Under the pieces are notes generated by a model. The model did no database searches and was not told the origin of the DNA. It was given only the letters and a program-made list of their open reading frames with translations. Positions 23,717 through 34,680 of a DNA stretch of 64,000 bases are shown piece by piece. The stretch's first letter is position 1, and the number at the start of each line of letters is the position of its first letter. Both the position numbers and the translations under genes were made by a program. Source of the stretch: Diphasiastrum complanatum (taxonomy: Eukaryota > Streptophyta > Lycopodiopsida > Lycopodiales > Lycopodiaceae); NCBI GenBank assembly GCA_029204225.1, contig CM055094.1, positions 67,356,536-67,420,535 on the forward strand. Reading direction: 5' to 3'.

Positions 23717-23868
23717 CTCTTTGTATCTCTTCGGATATGTGCAGAATGAAAGTATTAGGTAACGAACGCGCGAAGAGATGAACGCGTGAAGAGATGTATT
23801 CATACGGTGTATTAATATCGTATGAATACACACAAAATGACGAATAAAAAAAAAGTCATAATAACGTC

Positions 23869-23889
23869 AGATAACGGGCCCCGTTATCT
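23869..23889. repeat. perfect 10-bp-arm palindrome
   Basis: AGATAACGGG, one C, then CCCGTTATCT. Related GGGGCCGTTATCTACTAAG occurs in the MITE-like element at 22.8 kb, and TATTCATACGG-type sequence lies just left at 23790-23830, so this is probably a second terminus of that family. Confidence 0.8.
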
Positions 23890-25200
23890 AATACGTTTCA
23901 TGCACCCAGGGCAGCGCACCGTGTTGTTTTCCACGCAGTCAGATCAAATGGCTGTCAAGAAAAAGCAATTGAGCCGCACTTTTCGGCACTTCCACTCAGA
24001 AGTGCAGCCAGCGTCCTCTGTTTTCCAGACAGCGCATCTTCTACATGCGTCTACATTAAGGTATTCCTCCTTCGGTTACGGCAGCAGCGTTCGTTTTCAC
24101 GCACTCTAGGCCTAATTTTGAACCAACCTGGCTTCTCCTCAGGCCTGAGCGTGACAATGAACAGATGTATTATCAAATTTCAGAGCTGAACGTGTTTGCA
24201 AACTTATGTCCAGTTCTTTCATCTTCTTTCACGACTTGTTTCTGGAAAGTTTGTAACTGCTAGATCTCTGTTGGCTATATTCTACTGGTCAATGCTCAGT
24301 CATTTCTGCATCGGCATCCTTGGCACTTGTCTGCAGCAGTTCTTGGGCTTCATTGTCACCTACGAGTCTCTTCCTGGCTATATGGTGCCAGATTCTGTAT
24401 TCAACACTGATTCAGATATTCATCATGCTTGGTTCTGCAGGCGACAGATAACAGATCATAGTGTTTTCAGAGAGATCTATTCTCTCTTTTTGTTCCTCTG
24501 CAGGCTGAAATGGCAAAGCAGATGTCTCTGTTAAACTATTTTGCTTTTGCAAGATTGTTTTGGTGTGTAGGTGTTAATGTCATAATTTATTCATCGGGCT
24601 TTCTGCTTATACATCAATACGAGCTTATGATTGTTCTGAATCACATTTTCCATTGTCTATGCGTTGCTATTGAGCAGAAGAATGCAATGCAGAGGCTAGG
24701 AGCATTAAGGTTTCAGTATCTAATGTTCCGAATCTGAATATTGCATTCACTCTTTGTGAAACTATTCAATCTGTAATTGTTCTGTATAACAGAAGTTCGA
24801 AGTAAGCTAAAGCCATCCAAAGGTCTGAATCTGACTACTGAACTCATGTTATGAATGATTAAAGTTTTTTCCATTTTACGTCTGATAGATAATCGAAATC
24901 TATGCTCATGTTCCGATTGTTGAAACATTTGGAAATCAGTGCCAAGAAGTTTGCTATTTTATCTAATCATCTGAATTAACTTGCTTTCATTTCTCTGAGC
25001 ACGAACTGAGAGAATTGCTGAGGAGGACTCTTTTCCTGTTACCATGAATTTGTAATGAAATCGTAACAGTTGCTGATCTGAACAAGCTTAGTACAAAATT
25101 GCAATATGTTGTCTGAAGCAAAATACCTGCCAATCCAGATTTTTATTCAAATATACTTATTTTGTTTTTAAAGACATGTGACCTTTGCTCGTATTTTACA
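23890..25200. other. no gene recognised
   Basis: Moderate-GC sequence (23.9-24.5 kb) with scattered intron-like signals (CTTCTCCTCAG at 24141; TTCTGCAG near 24440), then AT-rich DNA. I could not chain exons. It might hold upstream exons of the Z fragment at 25.2 kb. Confidence 0.3.
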
Positions 25201-25637
25201 GGCTATTGTGGAGGTGGATGACTTTGCAACAAGGCAAGGATATTTGAGGGAAGGCCAGGGATCACAACAAAGGGATTTATCCCTACTTAATTATTTGAAG
25301 TGCTTTGTAAATAAAGAGATTTGCATTCATCATAGCAAATTTTCTTCAGATGCTGCGACAGTAATAATGGCAATTAAAGCGTTATCCTATTTCTCGAACG
25401 GGCATAAATACCCTCCTAATACATATAAAATTATTTTTGCGAAGAGAGACAGTCATAAAAGTATTTGGCTATGTAGCTGAGGAAGTTCCAAAAAGGTCTT
25501 CCTCCTTAGCTGTTTTCTCTAGATACATTGACTTGAGCAAAAGAAGATCCATTGATTTTCTAGATCCATATGATAGAAAAAAAAAATTTCATGACCACAC
25601 GGCAAAGCTGATCATTAAAGACAAAGAGAAACAATGA
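25201..25637 (+). pseudogene. family Z fragment (paralogue of 46.3-47.7 kb gene)
   Basis: Begins right after an acceptor (TATTTTACAG at 25200). It reads VDDFATRQGYLRE, then EICIHHSKF, VIMAIKALSYFSNGHKYPP, a frame change near 25440, then VIKVFGYVAEEVPKRSS and YIDLSKR. The same order of motifs appears at 47.4-47.73 kb (IDDFSTHRGGFRQ; EICIAHSKF; MIMAVKALSYYLDGHKFA; LNILGFVDENVPLRSS; YIKLS). The two copies are clearly diverged homologues with constrained protein sequence. I do not recognise the family. The frameshift suggests this copy is dead. Confidence 0.7.
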
Positions 25638-26239
25638 TTTTGCCTTGTCTTGTACTTGAAACGATGCGATATAATACATATACTTTTTTCGTCTGATACC
25701 ATGGAAATTACTATGGGTTGAGTCTTGCATCAATATTATTTTCGTCTATAAATTTGGACGCCTTTCTGAATTTCTGATAATTTGTTGATCTAGTTTTAAT
25801 CGGATTTGAATACGCCTGTAGAACCATTGAAATAGCTTGATGATGTAATTTCTTTTTTGAGATGTTCCACCGTGTTGTGTATTTCGATGAAATGTTGCTC
25901 GGGCTTGCCAATGCGATTTCTCCATTCCTTTTGATGACCAAATACTTAGATTGTCGTAAGCTTTTGCAAAAAATGATGCATGATGTCGTAAAACGTGCTG
26001 CAATATCAGAGATACCAATATTGTCATATCAATCATTTTAATTTTAGCATATGTCAATGAGATTATAAATCAAAGAGTTAGCTACATTAAAAAGAGATTT
26101 ACCATATAATGCGTAATATGATTTTCACCTCAGGCCCCTTTAACTGCATCCACAAACTCAATTCTTGATTTCTCAATTAGTAGGACATCAGTATCAGACA
26201 GTTTATCTTTTCTGAGCAATTTGACCATGTTTGGATTTT
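25638..26239 (-). other. possible 3' end of the transposase-like gene
   Basis: Short minus-strand open stretches here (for example FGHQKEWRNRIGKPEQHF and IHNTVEHLKKEI, about 25955-25850) could be C-terminal exons of the gene at 26.2-28.3 kb, but no frame is continuous. Confidence 0.3.
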
Positions 26240-28317
26240 AGTTGGTTTTTCGGAATGATTTGATAAGAAACGATGAGCTTTGGATCATCCTATACTTGGC
26301 TTGCATGGGATGTTTTCCGTTTTCCCTGAAAGCTTCTCGTCCTTTTGTATTTTAACGTGTCCTTTATGAAGTCCCGCCTTTGATAAAACTTCTTCCAATC
26401 GAGCTAATGCCTTTTTGGCTAATGACTCTGGCTTAGTATTCCAAGCAAACCAAATATGAAGGTATATCAATTTTTCGATAATTTTAACCTCTCCATGTAG
26501 TGTACAAATGTGAACATTTTTAAGCGGAATCGGTAATACTGGTTTCCAAGTTGGATCTTATATATCCCTTGAAACTCTCGTGCTCTTCGACATATCATGT
26601 GTAGTTTTCATGCAATAGAGGCATGGATGTTTTGAATTTGCTCCATGTGAGACGTTGAACATGCACTTCAACGACTTTAGGTCTCCAGCCAAATGTCATT
26701 CCACCTTAAAATCACCTATACCAGGAACATTGAGTGGTGTGTCGCTCATATGATTCTTAATTATCTCTGGATATTCTGTTTTACTAAAAATCCAAAATAG
26801 AATGTCATGATCTTCTTTTAAAACTTGTTTGAAACACAAAATCATGAACTATTTTAAGAGAATTGAACTCAGACCTATAATAACAAAACAATATTAGCTT
26901 AAAACACAAAACCAATTCTTGAAATGAATTAGTTGCTAGTACTCAATAGAATAGATTTAAACCTAGAAAGCTGCCAACAACCAAATATTATTTTCGGACT
27001 ACACACTGAAATCAAGACTCTCTGAGTTTATCGTATTGCTTAATGCCCCATTCATAAGTGTAACACTAACCCTTTCCAGCTTTTGTCCCTTTATTACTTC
27101 TGATATATCTAACTTGGGAACTAATATCAATTTTTCAACACTTTCATTTGTGATTCCATAAAACTTCACAATAAATCTCAGTAAATGATTCAGATCTACA
27201 AACATATTGTTGGTGGAATCATATGACAAAGTGCCATGTTTTGAGTTATAAATTTCATTGATATGGTAAGGAATACCAATGATGTTTTTCAAACCTCTGT
27301 TTAACACATCTCTCTCTAATTTGATTTGAAAGGGTCGGGGAATAGGAAATTTTTTTATATGTACTTGTCCAAATGCCTCTTTGATAGTTTTAAACATTGT
27401 GTCATATGCATCCCTGCTAATACCAGAATAATCACATGCTCCTTGTATCAATTTTCGGTCAATGATCTTGCCGACTTCGCCCATAAGGGCCTCTGCAATC
27501 TTGCACTTGATTCGAGAATATCGTTGATTTCCAGGTAGACTCATCGTTGACTTGGCTGTAAGTACTGCACTCAAAGACTTTCCAATCATGTCCTTGTCTT
27601 TCAGATTTTCATTGGTGACTAAAGCTAATCTGCAAAATAAAAATAAGATTTAGAAAAAAAACAATTCACAACCATTGATGTGCTAGATGAAACAAAACAC
27701 ATGAATAGTTTAAAACATAATCTTACTTGAAAGCATATATTCTTTTTTTCCGTTGAACCCCACTTGTTGAAAGCTCGTCAATACTTTTTAAAATAACTCT
27801 TTTTTGTTTATTGTTCAATATTTTCTTCCGTAATGTGTTTACTTTTACATTTATTTGACAATATGAGGTACGCAATGTTTGTACAATTAGTTTCATATTG
27901 TCAGTTTCTTGGTTAAGGTTTGATATAATACCTTGCAAACGAGAATTATCTATCTTCAAGATTTCATTCTCTTCTTTTGTTTGCAAAAAAAAGAGTTTCT
28001 TTTTCTCGGTAGTCAGTAAACAAACCATTCAACATATTTTCCAAACAATGGATTTTTTTCATTGAATTACTAATGCCATAACTTTTCAATCTTTCACAAT
28101 AACCCAATAGACCATTGTGTCCTTCACACAAAAACAGTATGAGTTGTGTGACCGATCTAAAATTGGGATGTTGCATTAAGCTTGGATCGATTGGATACAA
28201 ACTTCCATCAACCCATAGATCACAATGTTTCATGTCTTCTGTCCTTTGGTGAACTGGTAAGGTGGACCCTTTTAGATTTTTTTCTCGACAGTGGAGCATA
28301 TTCTGTGGGAAGATCAA
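26240..28317 (-). pseudogene. transposase-like protein, unclassified DNA-transposon family
   Basis: Minus-strand gene. Exon 1 (28317-27727): SLMQHPNFRSVTQLILFLCE, then a coiled-coil Asn/Lys-rich stretch; a one-base shift at an eight-T run (27986-27993) divides its frame. A 97-bp GT-AG intron (27726-27630, GTAAGA...TTTTGCAG) restores phase into exon 2 (27629-26999): HLLRFIVKFYGITNESVEKL, ILVPKLDISEVIKGQ, LERVSVTLMNG. After a stop, further blocks are in sequence: HLAGDLKSLKCMFNVSHGAN, KHPCLYC, DPTWKPVLPIPLKNVH, LHGEVKIIEKL, KALARLEEVLSKAG. The order (kinase-like 'DG' segment, then GDxKxL...PCLYC, then PxxxIPLxxVxxxxLH) matches, from memory, uncharacterised transposon proteins of other eukaryotes. 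Stops and one shift make it a probable pseudogene. Confidence 0.55.
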
Positions 28318-29091
28318 TATGGAGATGATATTTAGACATCTTAATAATTGATAGATTAATCTAGTAGAAAACCAACTTGTTATATATCTTGTAAGCTATT
28401 AAAACTCGTCTTAATTAAAAAAAATTAATTAATTGAAAAAGTTTGAAATGACCTTTATGCTCTTTTCGATCTATCACACTTCATGTTTCTTGCTTTATAT
28501 GCAAAATCAAAGCTTTGTAGTTATGAGCAAAATAAGCAAAATATTTTTTCAATAGATGTGTGTTGAAATTGCAAATTTTTGAATTGCAAAAGTTTGAAAT
28601 AATCTTGCCGCTTTATTTGATCCAACACACTCTGTATTTTCTGAATTGCAAAAATTTAGATTCACGTTAGCGCTCATTGTGATCCAAAATATTCAAAGTT
28701 TCTTGCCATGATTTTCAGATCGATAAGACTGTTCCTTTGATGTGAACACTATGAGTAGATGGAAAGAAAACTTTGATGTGCAATACGATTTGCATTTACA
28801 TGAGAAGGTATGTTAGTTAATGGTAGAAAATAGAATCTTGAAATATGGACCCCACGCGTTGCGGCTACCCAACTTCCAATTAACTACATACGTTACTAGT
28901 GAGGTCAAGTCATCGGAGTTGTGCGGGCAGACCAAAAACTCGGTCAGAGTTTTAAAATTCGACGATTTTCTCTCTCTTACGTGGCATTTCTTAGACAGCC
29001 CTTTTGGGCCTTAGAAGTCCTCTAATGATTATTGGTTTTGATTTTTTTAGAGCGAGATAATCAGTATCTCGCTCTTTGGTAGCTTGACACT
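28318..29091. other. no gene recognised; 11-bp perfect hairpin at 29049-29075
   Basis: AT-rich DNA. A perfect hairpin, AGAGCGAGATA / TATCTCGCTCT with a 5-nt loop, lies directly beside the copia fragment at 29092 and may mark an insertion edge. Just upstream of the transposase-like exon, TTCCCACAG (minus, near 28305) could be an acceptor. Confidence 0.5.
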
Positions 29092-29400
29092 CTACTCTCC
29101 GCACGTTATCGGACATCCCCTTGTTACAGATTTGTTGTCATCTTTGTAGCTCACCCAGCTTGCATCATTATAGTGGTGCAGCTCGATTCCTTTTCTTTCG
29201 TTGTCTGCTTTGTAAATTAATCCCATATTTTGGGTACCCTTCCGATATTGTAGGATTCGTTTTGCCATTTGCCAATGTCCCATGCCAAGATTGGAAGAGA
29301 ATTGACTTAAAGCATAAACAGAGAAAGCCAAATCGGGTCTGATACAAATTGTAAGGTACATCAGACTGTCAATTAGGTTTTGGTAGGGTATACCTTCCAT
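29092..29400 (-). pseudogene. copia RT end / RNase H fragment
   Basis: One open frame of 102 codons: YQNLIDSLMYLTICIRPDLA, SVYALSQFSSNLGMGHWQMA, KRILQYRKGTQNMGLIYKAD, then NDASWVSYKDDNKSVTRGC. These are the classical copia motifs linking the reverse-transcriptase thumb to the start of RNase H (RPDLA; GxHWxxxKRILRYLKGT; DAxWxxDxxxRKS). The element is otherwise absent, so it is a truncated relic. Confidence 0.92.
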
Positions 29401-30100
29401 CTTCTATTTTTCTTCCTCTGTTTTTGGACAATCCTGTTTTGTCAACTTGGTCCCAACTATCATTGGTGTAGGTTTTTCTATCCGGGTGTTTCTGTCCATT
29501 CCAGATGGTTGGCTATCTTAATGTTATCTTCTCATTCCAAAGCCAGATCAGGCACAAAAATGTGATTTCATTGTAGTATAATTCCTAGTCTGTCAATGGG
29601 TTACTCAGATTACGTTCACTCCATTAGCACTTGTACAATCAACCCATGCAAGCCAAAATAATTCATCTACAAATATGAGTGCAATACTGATGAACTCCAT
29701 CCGGTTCTTATTTTTATCTACTTGTAAAACGTTAAGAGAACAATAGGATTCTCAGTTTAAACTATAGATCAACAGAACTGAAAGCAAGAAACAAGAAACT
29801 AAATACTAAACAAAATATTTAAAGTCCAAGGATCAAGAAACACTCATTTCTTGATTCTTGGACAGCCCAAGAAAATCAAGAACTAGAATGTCAAGGTCAT
29901 GCAAAATCTACACACAATTCCAGCCTTTTTAGTTTACTTGTATGCTGAAAGCTACATTAAAAACATAGATCAAGAAATCTAATCCACTTTACAAAATGAA
30001 AGAAAGCAAAAAATTAATCTGTTCCACAACTTATCCACAACCACACTCAAAGGAATGAAAGGGCATGCTCATAATAGAATCACTCAAGAAAACCATTTTG
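29401..30100. other. no gene recognised
   Basis: AT-rich non-coding sequence, probably flank of the copia relic on one side and of LTR-Y on the other. Confidence 0.4.
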
Positions 30101-30589
30101 AACAAGGAGCTTCAAGAATGCCAAGCACTCGTGGAAGTTCTTCTTATTCAATTCAAGAGCAAAATGACATTACATGTAAAGCTCCCTCACAAGAGAGGGG
30201 GCCTCTTAAATAAACTAAGAGGGTGCCCATGTGCAGCCTAAGTAGCAATTCCACAATTTTCAAATTCCAAGTGGAATTAGCTCTTCCACTAGAGGTCACC
30301 ATCAAAAGGTGGCTCACTCTAGTTTATTTAAGAGGGGTCTACTTACATTTATTACATTGCCTAGAAATACTACTAGCTCCTACATGGTCATTCCTTCTCT
30401 TGGGATTCACCATGAGACTCACATGATTTTAGACTATTATACTGGCTAGTACTTCTCGGCTCTCATGCTCGGCTCTCATCTTCATCCTTCTCTCTTCCTT
30501 TAGGGACCTCCTCGGTCTAGGGTGAGAGATGCTCTTCTAGAATAGCTCAGCTCGGCATTTTGGGGATTCTTTGAAATCTGCCGACATCA
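30101..30589 (-). repeat. probable 3' LTR of element Y
   Basis: On the minus strand the polypurine tract TTAGGGGGGGA (30600-30590) is followed by TGATGTCGGCAG at 30589, a typical LTR start. The sequence carries repeated GAGCCGAG / CGAGCTGAG motifs. The left boundary is not fixed. A perfect 16-bp inverted repeat, CCTCTTAAATAAACTA (30202-30217) with 30320-30335, suggests a rearranged or second inverted LTR piece. Confidence 0.55.
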
Positions 30590-30600
30590 TCCCCCCCTAA
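30590..30600 (-). other. polypurine tract of element Y
   Basis: TTAGGGGGGGA directly before the LTR start, in the same orientation as ORF Y. Such tracts prime plus-strand DNA synthesis in LTR elements. Confidence 0.7.
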
Positions 30601-31079
30601 TCTATTGCAGAATCCACTGCAACACACATGGAATCACGTCGTTTTCGCTTGGCACTTGGAAAAGCATGGATCTTCTATCACTTTCGTAAAACCAAGTGCT
30701 TATTCGCCGCAAAATTGTTTCACAAAATTTGAGATCTCTCAATGGCCTTTACATTTCAGCCCGCTTGAGAACCTCATGCAAGTCCTGCTCGCCTTGTCGC
30801 CTTGCGGTCTGTTTCTTCACGCTCATCTTTCTTCCTAGGGCTTCAAATACTTGGAAGCGTAGTTTGCTTCCAAGGGTAGTGGCCCTAGGTAATCTCAGAC
30901 TTTCTCAATAAAACCAAACTTCTGCTAGTCTTCCACCATGGTGACATAACGGGAGGACATGAAGGTCGTTTGATAATAGAGCCAAGCCATCATTTGGTGG
31001 TCGTCTTCTGACTTGAGGGCAATATTGGGATTGATCCGTATTGGATCTAAGCCTCGAATGACTTTCGCCTATTTCACCG

Positions 31080-33101
31080 CAGCATACTCAAAAATTTATT
31101 TTGTCAGCCTCTCTTTCTTAGAACAGCCTTATATATTTCTCCATCCTTTTGGCTTGAGCTTGATGAGTTTGGAACTGGATGTCCTCGGGCATTACTGGAG
31201 GGGCATCAACCGTCATTGCGCTAGATGATCCATCCATCTGGGACATTTTTTGCTTGAGTTGTTGTTGGACCTCGTTCAATTCTGTTGCTTGTCTAACCAT
31301 AGTAGCTTTTAGCTCCTCTATCTTTTATTTTTATTTTTATTTGCTTCTGTTGCTCGGCAATGGTTTGGTCTTGTTGTCTGATCTTATTCTCTAACCCCTT
31401 TTGTTGGCTTACCAAACAGTGCATATGGTAACTGGTCTTGGACAGGCTTATTATTGAATGCTTGGCTGTCTCTGAAAGCTCTTCGGGGTTAGAAATACTT
31501 GGATATCTATCAGAGGTATGGTGAGGTGGCATTAGTCCAAAAAATATGGATTGGTGGGGCTGTGTGAAGGTGGTAATGGTGAGAATGGAGGAATGACGTT
31601 AGCTGTGATGGTGGTTGTGGGGATGATGGGTGGAGTGGTGACTTGGATGGTGGTGGTGACACTAGCTAGTGGGATCTGAATTTCTCCCGATTGATCTTTC
31701 TCATCTTCATCATCATCCAACTCGATCAGGTCCACAGCATCAAAATATTTAGATGTCCGTGAGGATGTGGACTTGTTGGGCCTGTTCATGTTGGACTGTT
31801 GTTGTATCCTTGGGAATGACATTCCCATCTCCCCTCCCCCCCTCCCAAAATTTGTGCCAGTGGTGAAGTTGGTGACGTCGGTGTTGTAAGTAGCAAGTAG
31901 TCATTGAAACTGAGTGGGCTTCTTGGAAAACTTTGCCAGTGTCTGCTACTAATGATGTGGTAGCTCCATCAGCCCCGTCGATGACATGTGTGGGTGAGGA
32001 GTGTTGTTGGGATGCTGAACCTGATGTGGAGCTTGCACCCTGTGAATCTGTCGAACTCGATGATGTGTGGTGAGATGATGTGGCTTGTCTCGTGGCTCGT
32101 GGTTTTCGTACGAGCTTTTCACCCTCAGATTCTAAATCATCTATCTCCGTGCTATCCGAAGAATGCCTCTTTGCCATTAGTTTTGTTCATGCCCTCTGTT
32201 GGCGTGTTTCAAGAAGCTTGGTCTTAGAAGTATCAGCTTGTTGTGTCATAGAAGATCCTTCAGCTACTGGATCTTGTTGTGAGCTAGTTGTTGTTGGCTA
32301 CTTCTTGACCGTCAACTTCATAATGCTCATGTTTGGTCTCTTAGGAGGTGGCCCCTATGGTGACAATGTTTGTTTTCTTGAACACTTGGACTTTTTTTAT
32401 TGAACTGGTATGTCCCAAGCTTTGTCAGCCACTTGCAATAGCTTCCGGAGCCTCGGTCCATTGTTCACTTGTTGGAGTGTGAGATCTGTCATCATGTAAC
32501 CCAACAAGGTGGAGGGTTGTTTGTTCTTTATGCACTCATGAATGTAGTTCAAAGCAAACTGGGCCCAATCAAAGAGATTCTGACCATGTTGTCATGAATC
32601 TGCCATCATGTGGAACATGGACATTGGTATCCGAAGGATCTTGGTTTTGTTACACTGTGTGTACTTGGTTAAGTAGGCAGAAGCAGCAGCCAACCTTGAA
32701 CCGATACACGTCCTTGTTCTTTCACTTTGCAATAGAGGGATCAATGAACTTGAAGTATGTTGTTGCCTCAATCTTCTGCAAAGTTCTTGTAACTGCATTC
32801 GGTCCTTGAGGGAAGCCGAAAGTGTGGAACTCTGCTCCAGAAATAGATATGTTATATACATAATTCCTGCTAGGAGGAACAATAAATTGGCATGACCTTG
32901 CAGTGGTGTTGTAGAAAGCATAGGCCATGTGCAGCAGGTATGAACTTTGTAAACCAGACAAAATAAGGATCTGAAATTCAATTTGGGCCAGGAACTGATT
33001 TGCTTGCTGGTACCATGTGGTCATCTCTGTAATATCAAGTTGACCCATATTGATATCTCTGCATCTGGGTCGTTAGAGCTAGAGGAGTGGTGTGAAGACA
33101 T
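31080..33101 (-). pseudogene. ORF Y, LTR-element protein of unknown function
   Basis: A long decayed minus-strand gene inferred from successive open stretches: a start at MSSHHSSSSNDPDAE (33101); an alpha-helical N-terminal part (TTWYQQANQFLAQIEFQILI; EFHTFGFPQGPNAVTRTLQK; QNLFDWAQFALNYIHE); an acidic and Ser-rich linker (DSTEIDDLESEGE; SSHHTSSSSTDSQGASS); a Thr/Pro-rich part (TTIQVTTPPIIPTTTITAN); and a coiled coil (LENKIRQQDQTIAEQQKQIK; ATELNEVQQQLKQKMSQ). Several frameshifts and stops break it. The same plan (helical domain, Ser/Thr/Pro linker, coiled coil) is seen in ORF X at 40-43 kb. The polypurine tract and LTR downstream place it inside an LTR element. No protease, RT or integrase is visible. 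Confidence 0.55.
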
Positions 33102-33139
33102 GACTCGACTGGACTGGAAATGGTCTCTGGAAAATAAGA

Positions 33140-33375
33140 TTTGGTCGAGATCTGTAACAGAGGTGTGGTGGGATTCGGCTCGGTCGAGATGGAAATAGGA
33201 AGGCTCGGTCAAGATGGTAACAGAAATGCTCGGTCAACATGGTGACGGAAATGCTCAGTCGAGATGGTAACTGTAAGGCTCGGTTCATAGCTGAGGAAAT
33301 GGCTCGGTTGAGACGCAAACTATAGGACTTGGCTGAAAACTGAACGGAGGTCTCGGTTGAGAAGGTAGCAGTGTA
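33140..33375. repeat. 25-bp minisatellite, about 8 units
   Basis: Units of 24-25 bp begin GCTCGGTC or GCTCGGTT at 33178, 33203, 33228, 33253, 33278 and 33302, with decayed units on both sides. They lie just upstream of ORF Y, where a 5' LTR or leader would be. GCTCGG also echoes the GAGCCGAG motif of the presumed 3' LTR. Confidence 0.85.
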
Positions 33376-33986
33376 AAACAATGGTTTGGAAGAAAAAATG
33401 TGGCAGAAAATGGTTGTGGTAAGGAGATATGGAACAGATGGTATTTGAAATGGAAATGTCTTCCACAATAGTAAAACTAGATGTAGGAAAAATAGTAATT
33501 ATTCTTCCATAGAGAACACGATGCAAATTTGAATAAATCAAACTAATATCAGTGTCTTCAATCGCAATTTTATCTGATCTATGTACTAATAGAACAATAT
33601 TTGTTCTGATTGAATATGTGCGAAAATTATATTAGACTATATGCGGAAGTATGAGACAACTTAAGACAATTTCGACAATAAGAAACTATTGATCAAAAAC
33701 AAATTTTTATAACTCTGAATATGATTTATCAATATACATCTCTTGTTGTCTTATCTCATTGTTGTGTCTCTGATTGAGTGAGTTTCAACGAGTAGTGCAT
33801 ATGTATTTATATTGCTACAGGACAGGTCTTTTGGCCTTTTATTTACAAGTATGCTGGCCTTTTAATATTGTAACAGTAGAAATCTAACCGTTTATGATGG
33901 TTGATATTCAAATAGACTCTATGTTTCCATGCCCGAATAAATTCTGTTCGCAAATATTTCACGACAGTCTGTCTCTTCGTCTCAGC
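33376..33986 (-). other. probable distal LTR part of a copia element
   Basis: Non-coding. It continues the minus-strand LTR-like arm at 33987-34316 and contains TATAAATAC (33807-33815, minus strand), a plausible TATA box. The LTR end is not identified. Confidence 0.4.
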
Positions 33987-34316
33987 TTCGTGTTCTACGA
34001 ATTGTTCACGACACTTGTCTCTTTCCGACATTTTTGTCTTTTTCGAATTGTTCATGACAGATGACAATTCTTGAGCTTGAAGAAGGAAGCTAGAATATTT
34101 TGCAAACTGTTCAAGATAGTTTCACGACATCTGAGGTTTGAACAAGAAACAGAAAGTTTCGCGACAAGATTTTGTTCGTGAATCTTTCAAGCTTCAACAA
34201 GAAAGCCATGAGCTTCCACAAGACACTATTTTGCGAATCTTTCGCGAATCTTTCAAGATGACTGCAAGACAAATTTCGTGAATCCTTTAGAGCTGGTCAC
34301 GAATAGAAAAGTTTCG
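33987..34316 (-). repeat. inverted LTR pair, left arm
   Basis: About 330 bp rich in TTCGCGAA / TTCGTGAA motifs, reverse-complementary to 34655-34973 along its length with scattered differences. It lies downstream of minus-strand copia RNase H, so it is the start of that element's 3' LTR. Confidence 0.8.
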
Positions 34317-34413
34317 AGATCGCGTTCGTTTCTTTCTCATCCTTTGTCAAGTAAACTACGCGCTTTGTTGGTAGAATCAAGATCTGTCTGATCAATTGTT
34401 CTACAGCTCCATC

Positions 34414-34680
34414 TCAAAGTGGCAGTTGGATTAACCCCAATCTTCTTCGTTGTTTCTCGAACAAGGCTTTACTTAGTGGCTTTGTAAAGATATCGGCTGT
34501 CATTTCCTCTGTGGGTATGAAGACTGTCTTCAGCTCAACTAAGTCCCGAATCACATGATACTTGATAGCTATGTGTTTCATTTTCGAGTGAAATACAGAA
34601 TCTTTTGTAAGATAGATTGCTGAAGTGTTATCCATTAACAAGACATAAGGTTCACTCAAAACTTTTCTATTCGTGACCAA
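34414..34680 (-). pseudogene. copia RNase H C-terminal fragment
   Basis: Open frame of 88 codons with the copia RNase H tail: LLMDNTSAIYLTKDSVFHSK, MKHIAIKYHVIRDLVE, VFIPTEEMTADIFTKPLSKA. The last residues are followed by a stop and then LTR-like sequence, the normal end of a copia polyprotein. The rest of pol is replaced by an oppositely oriented LTR piece at 34655. Confidence 0.92.
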
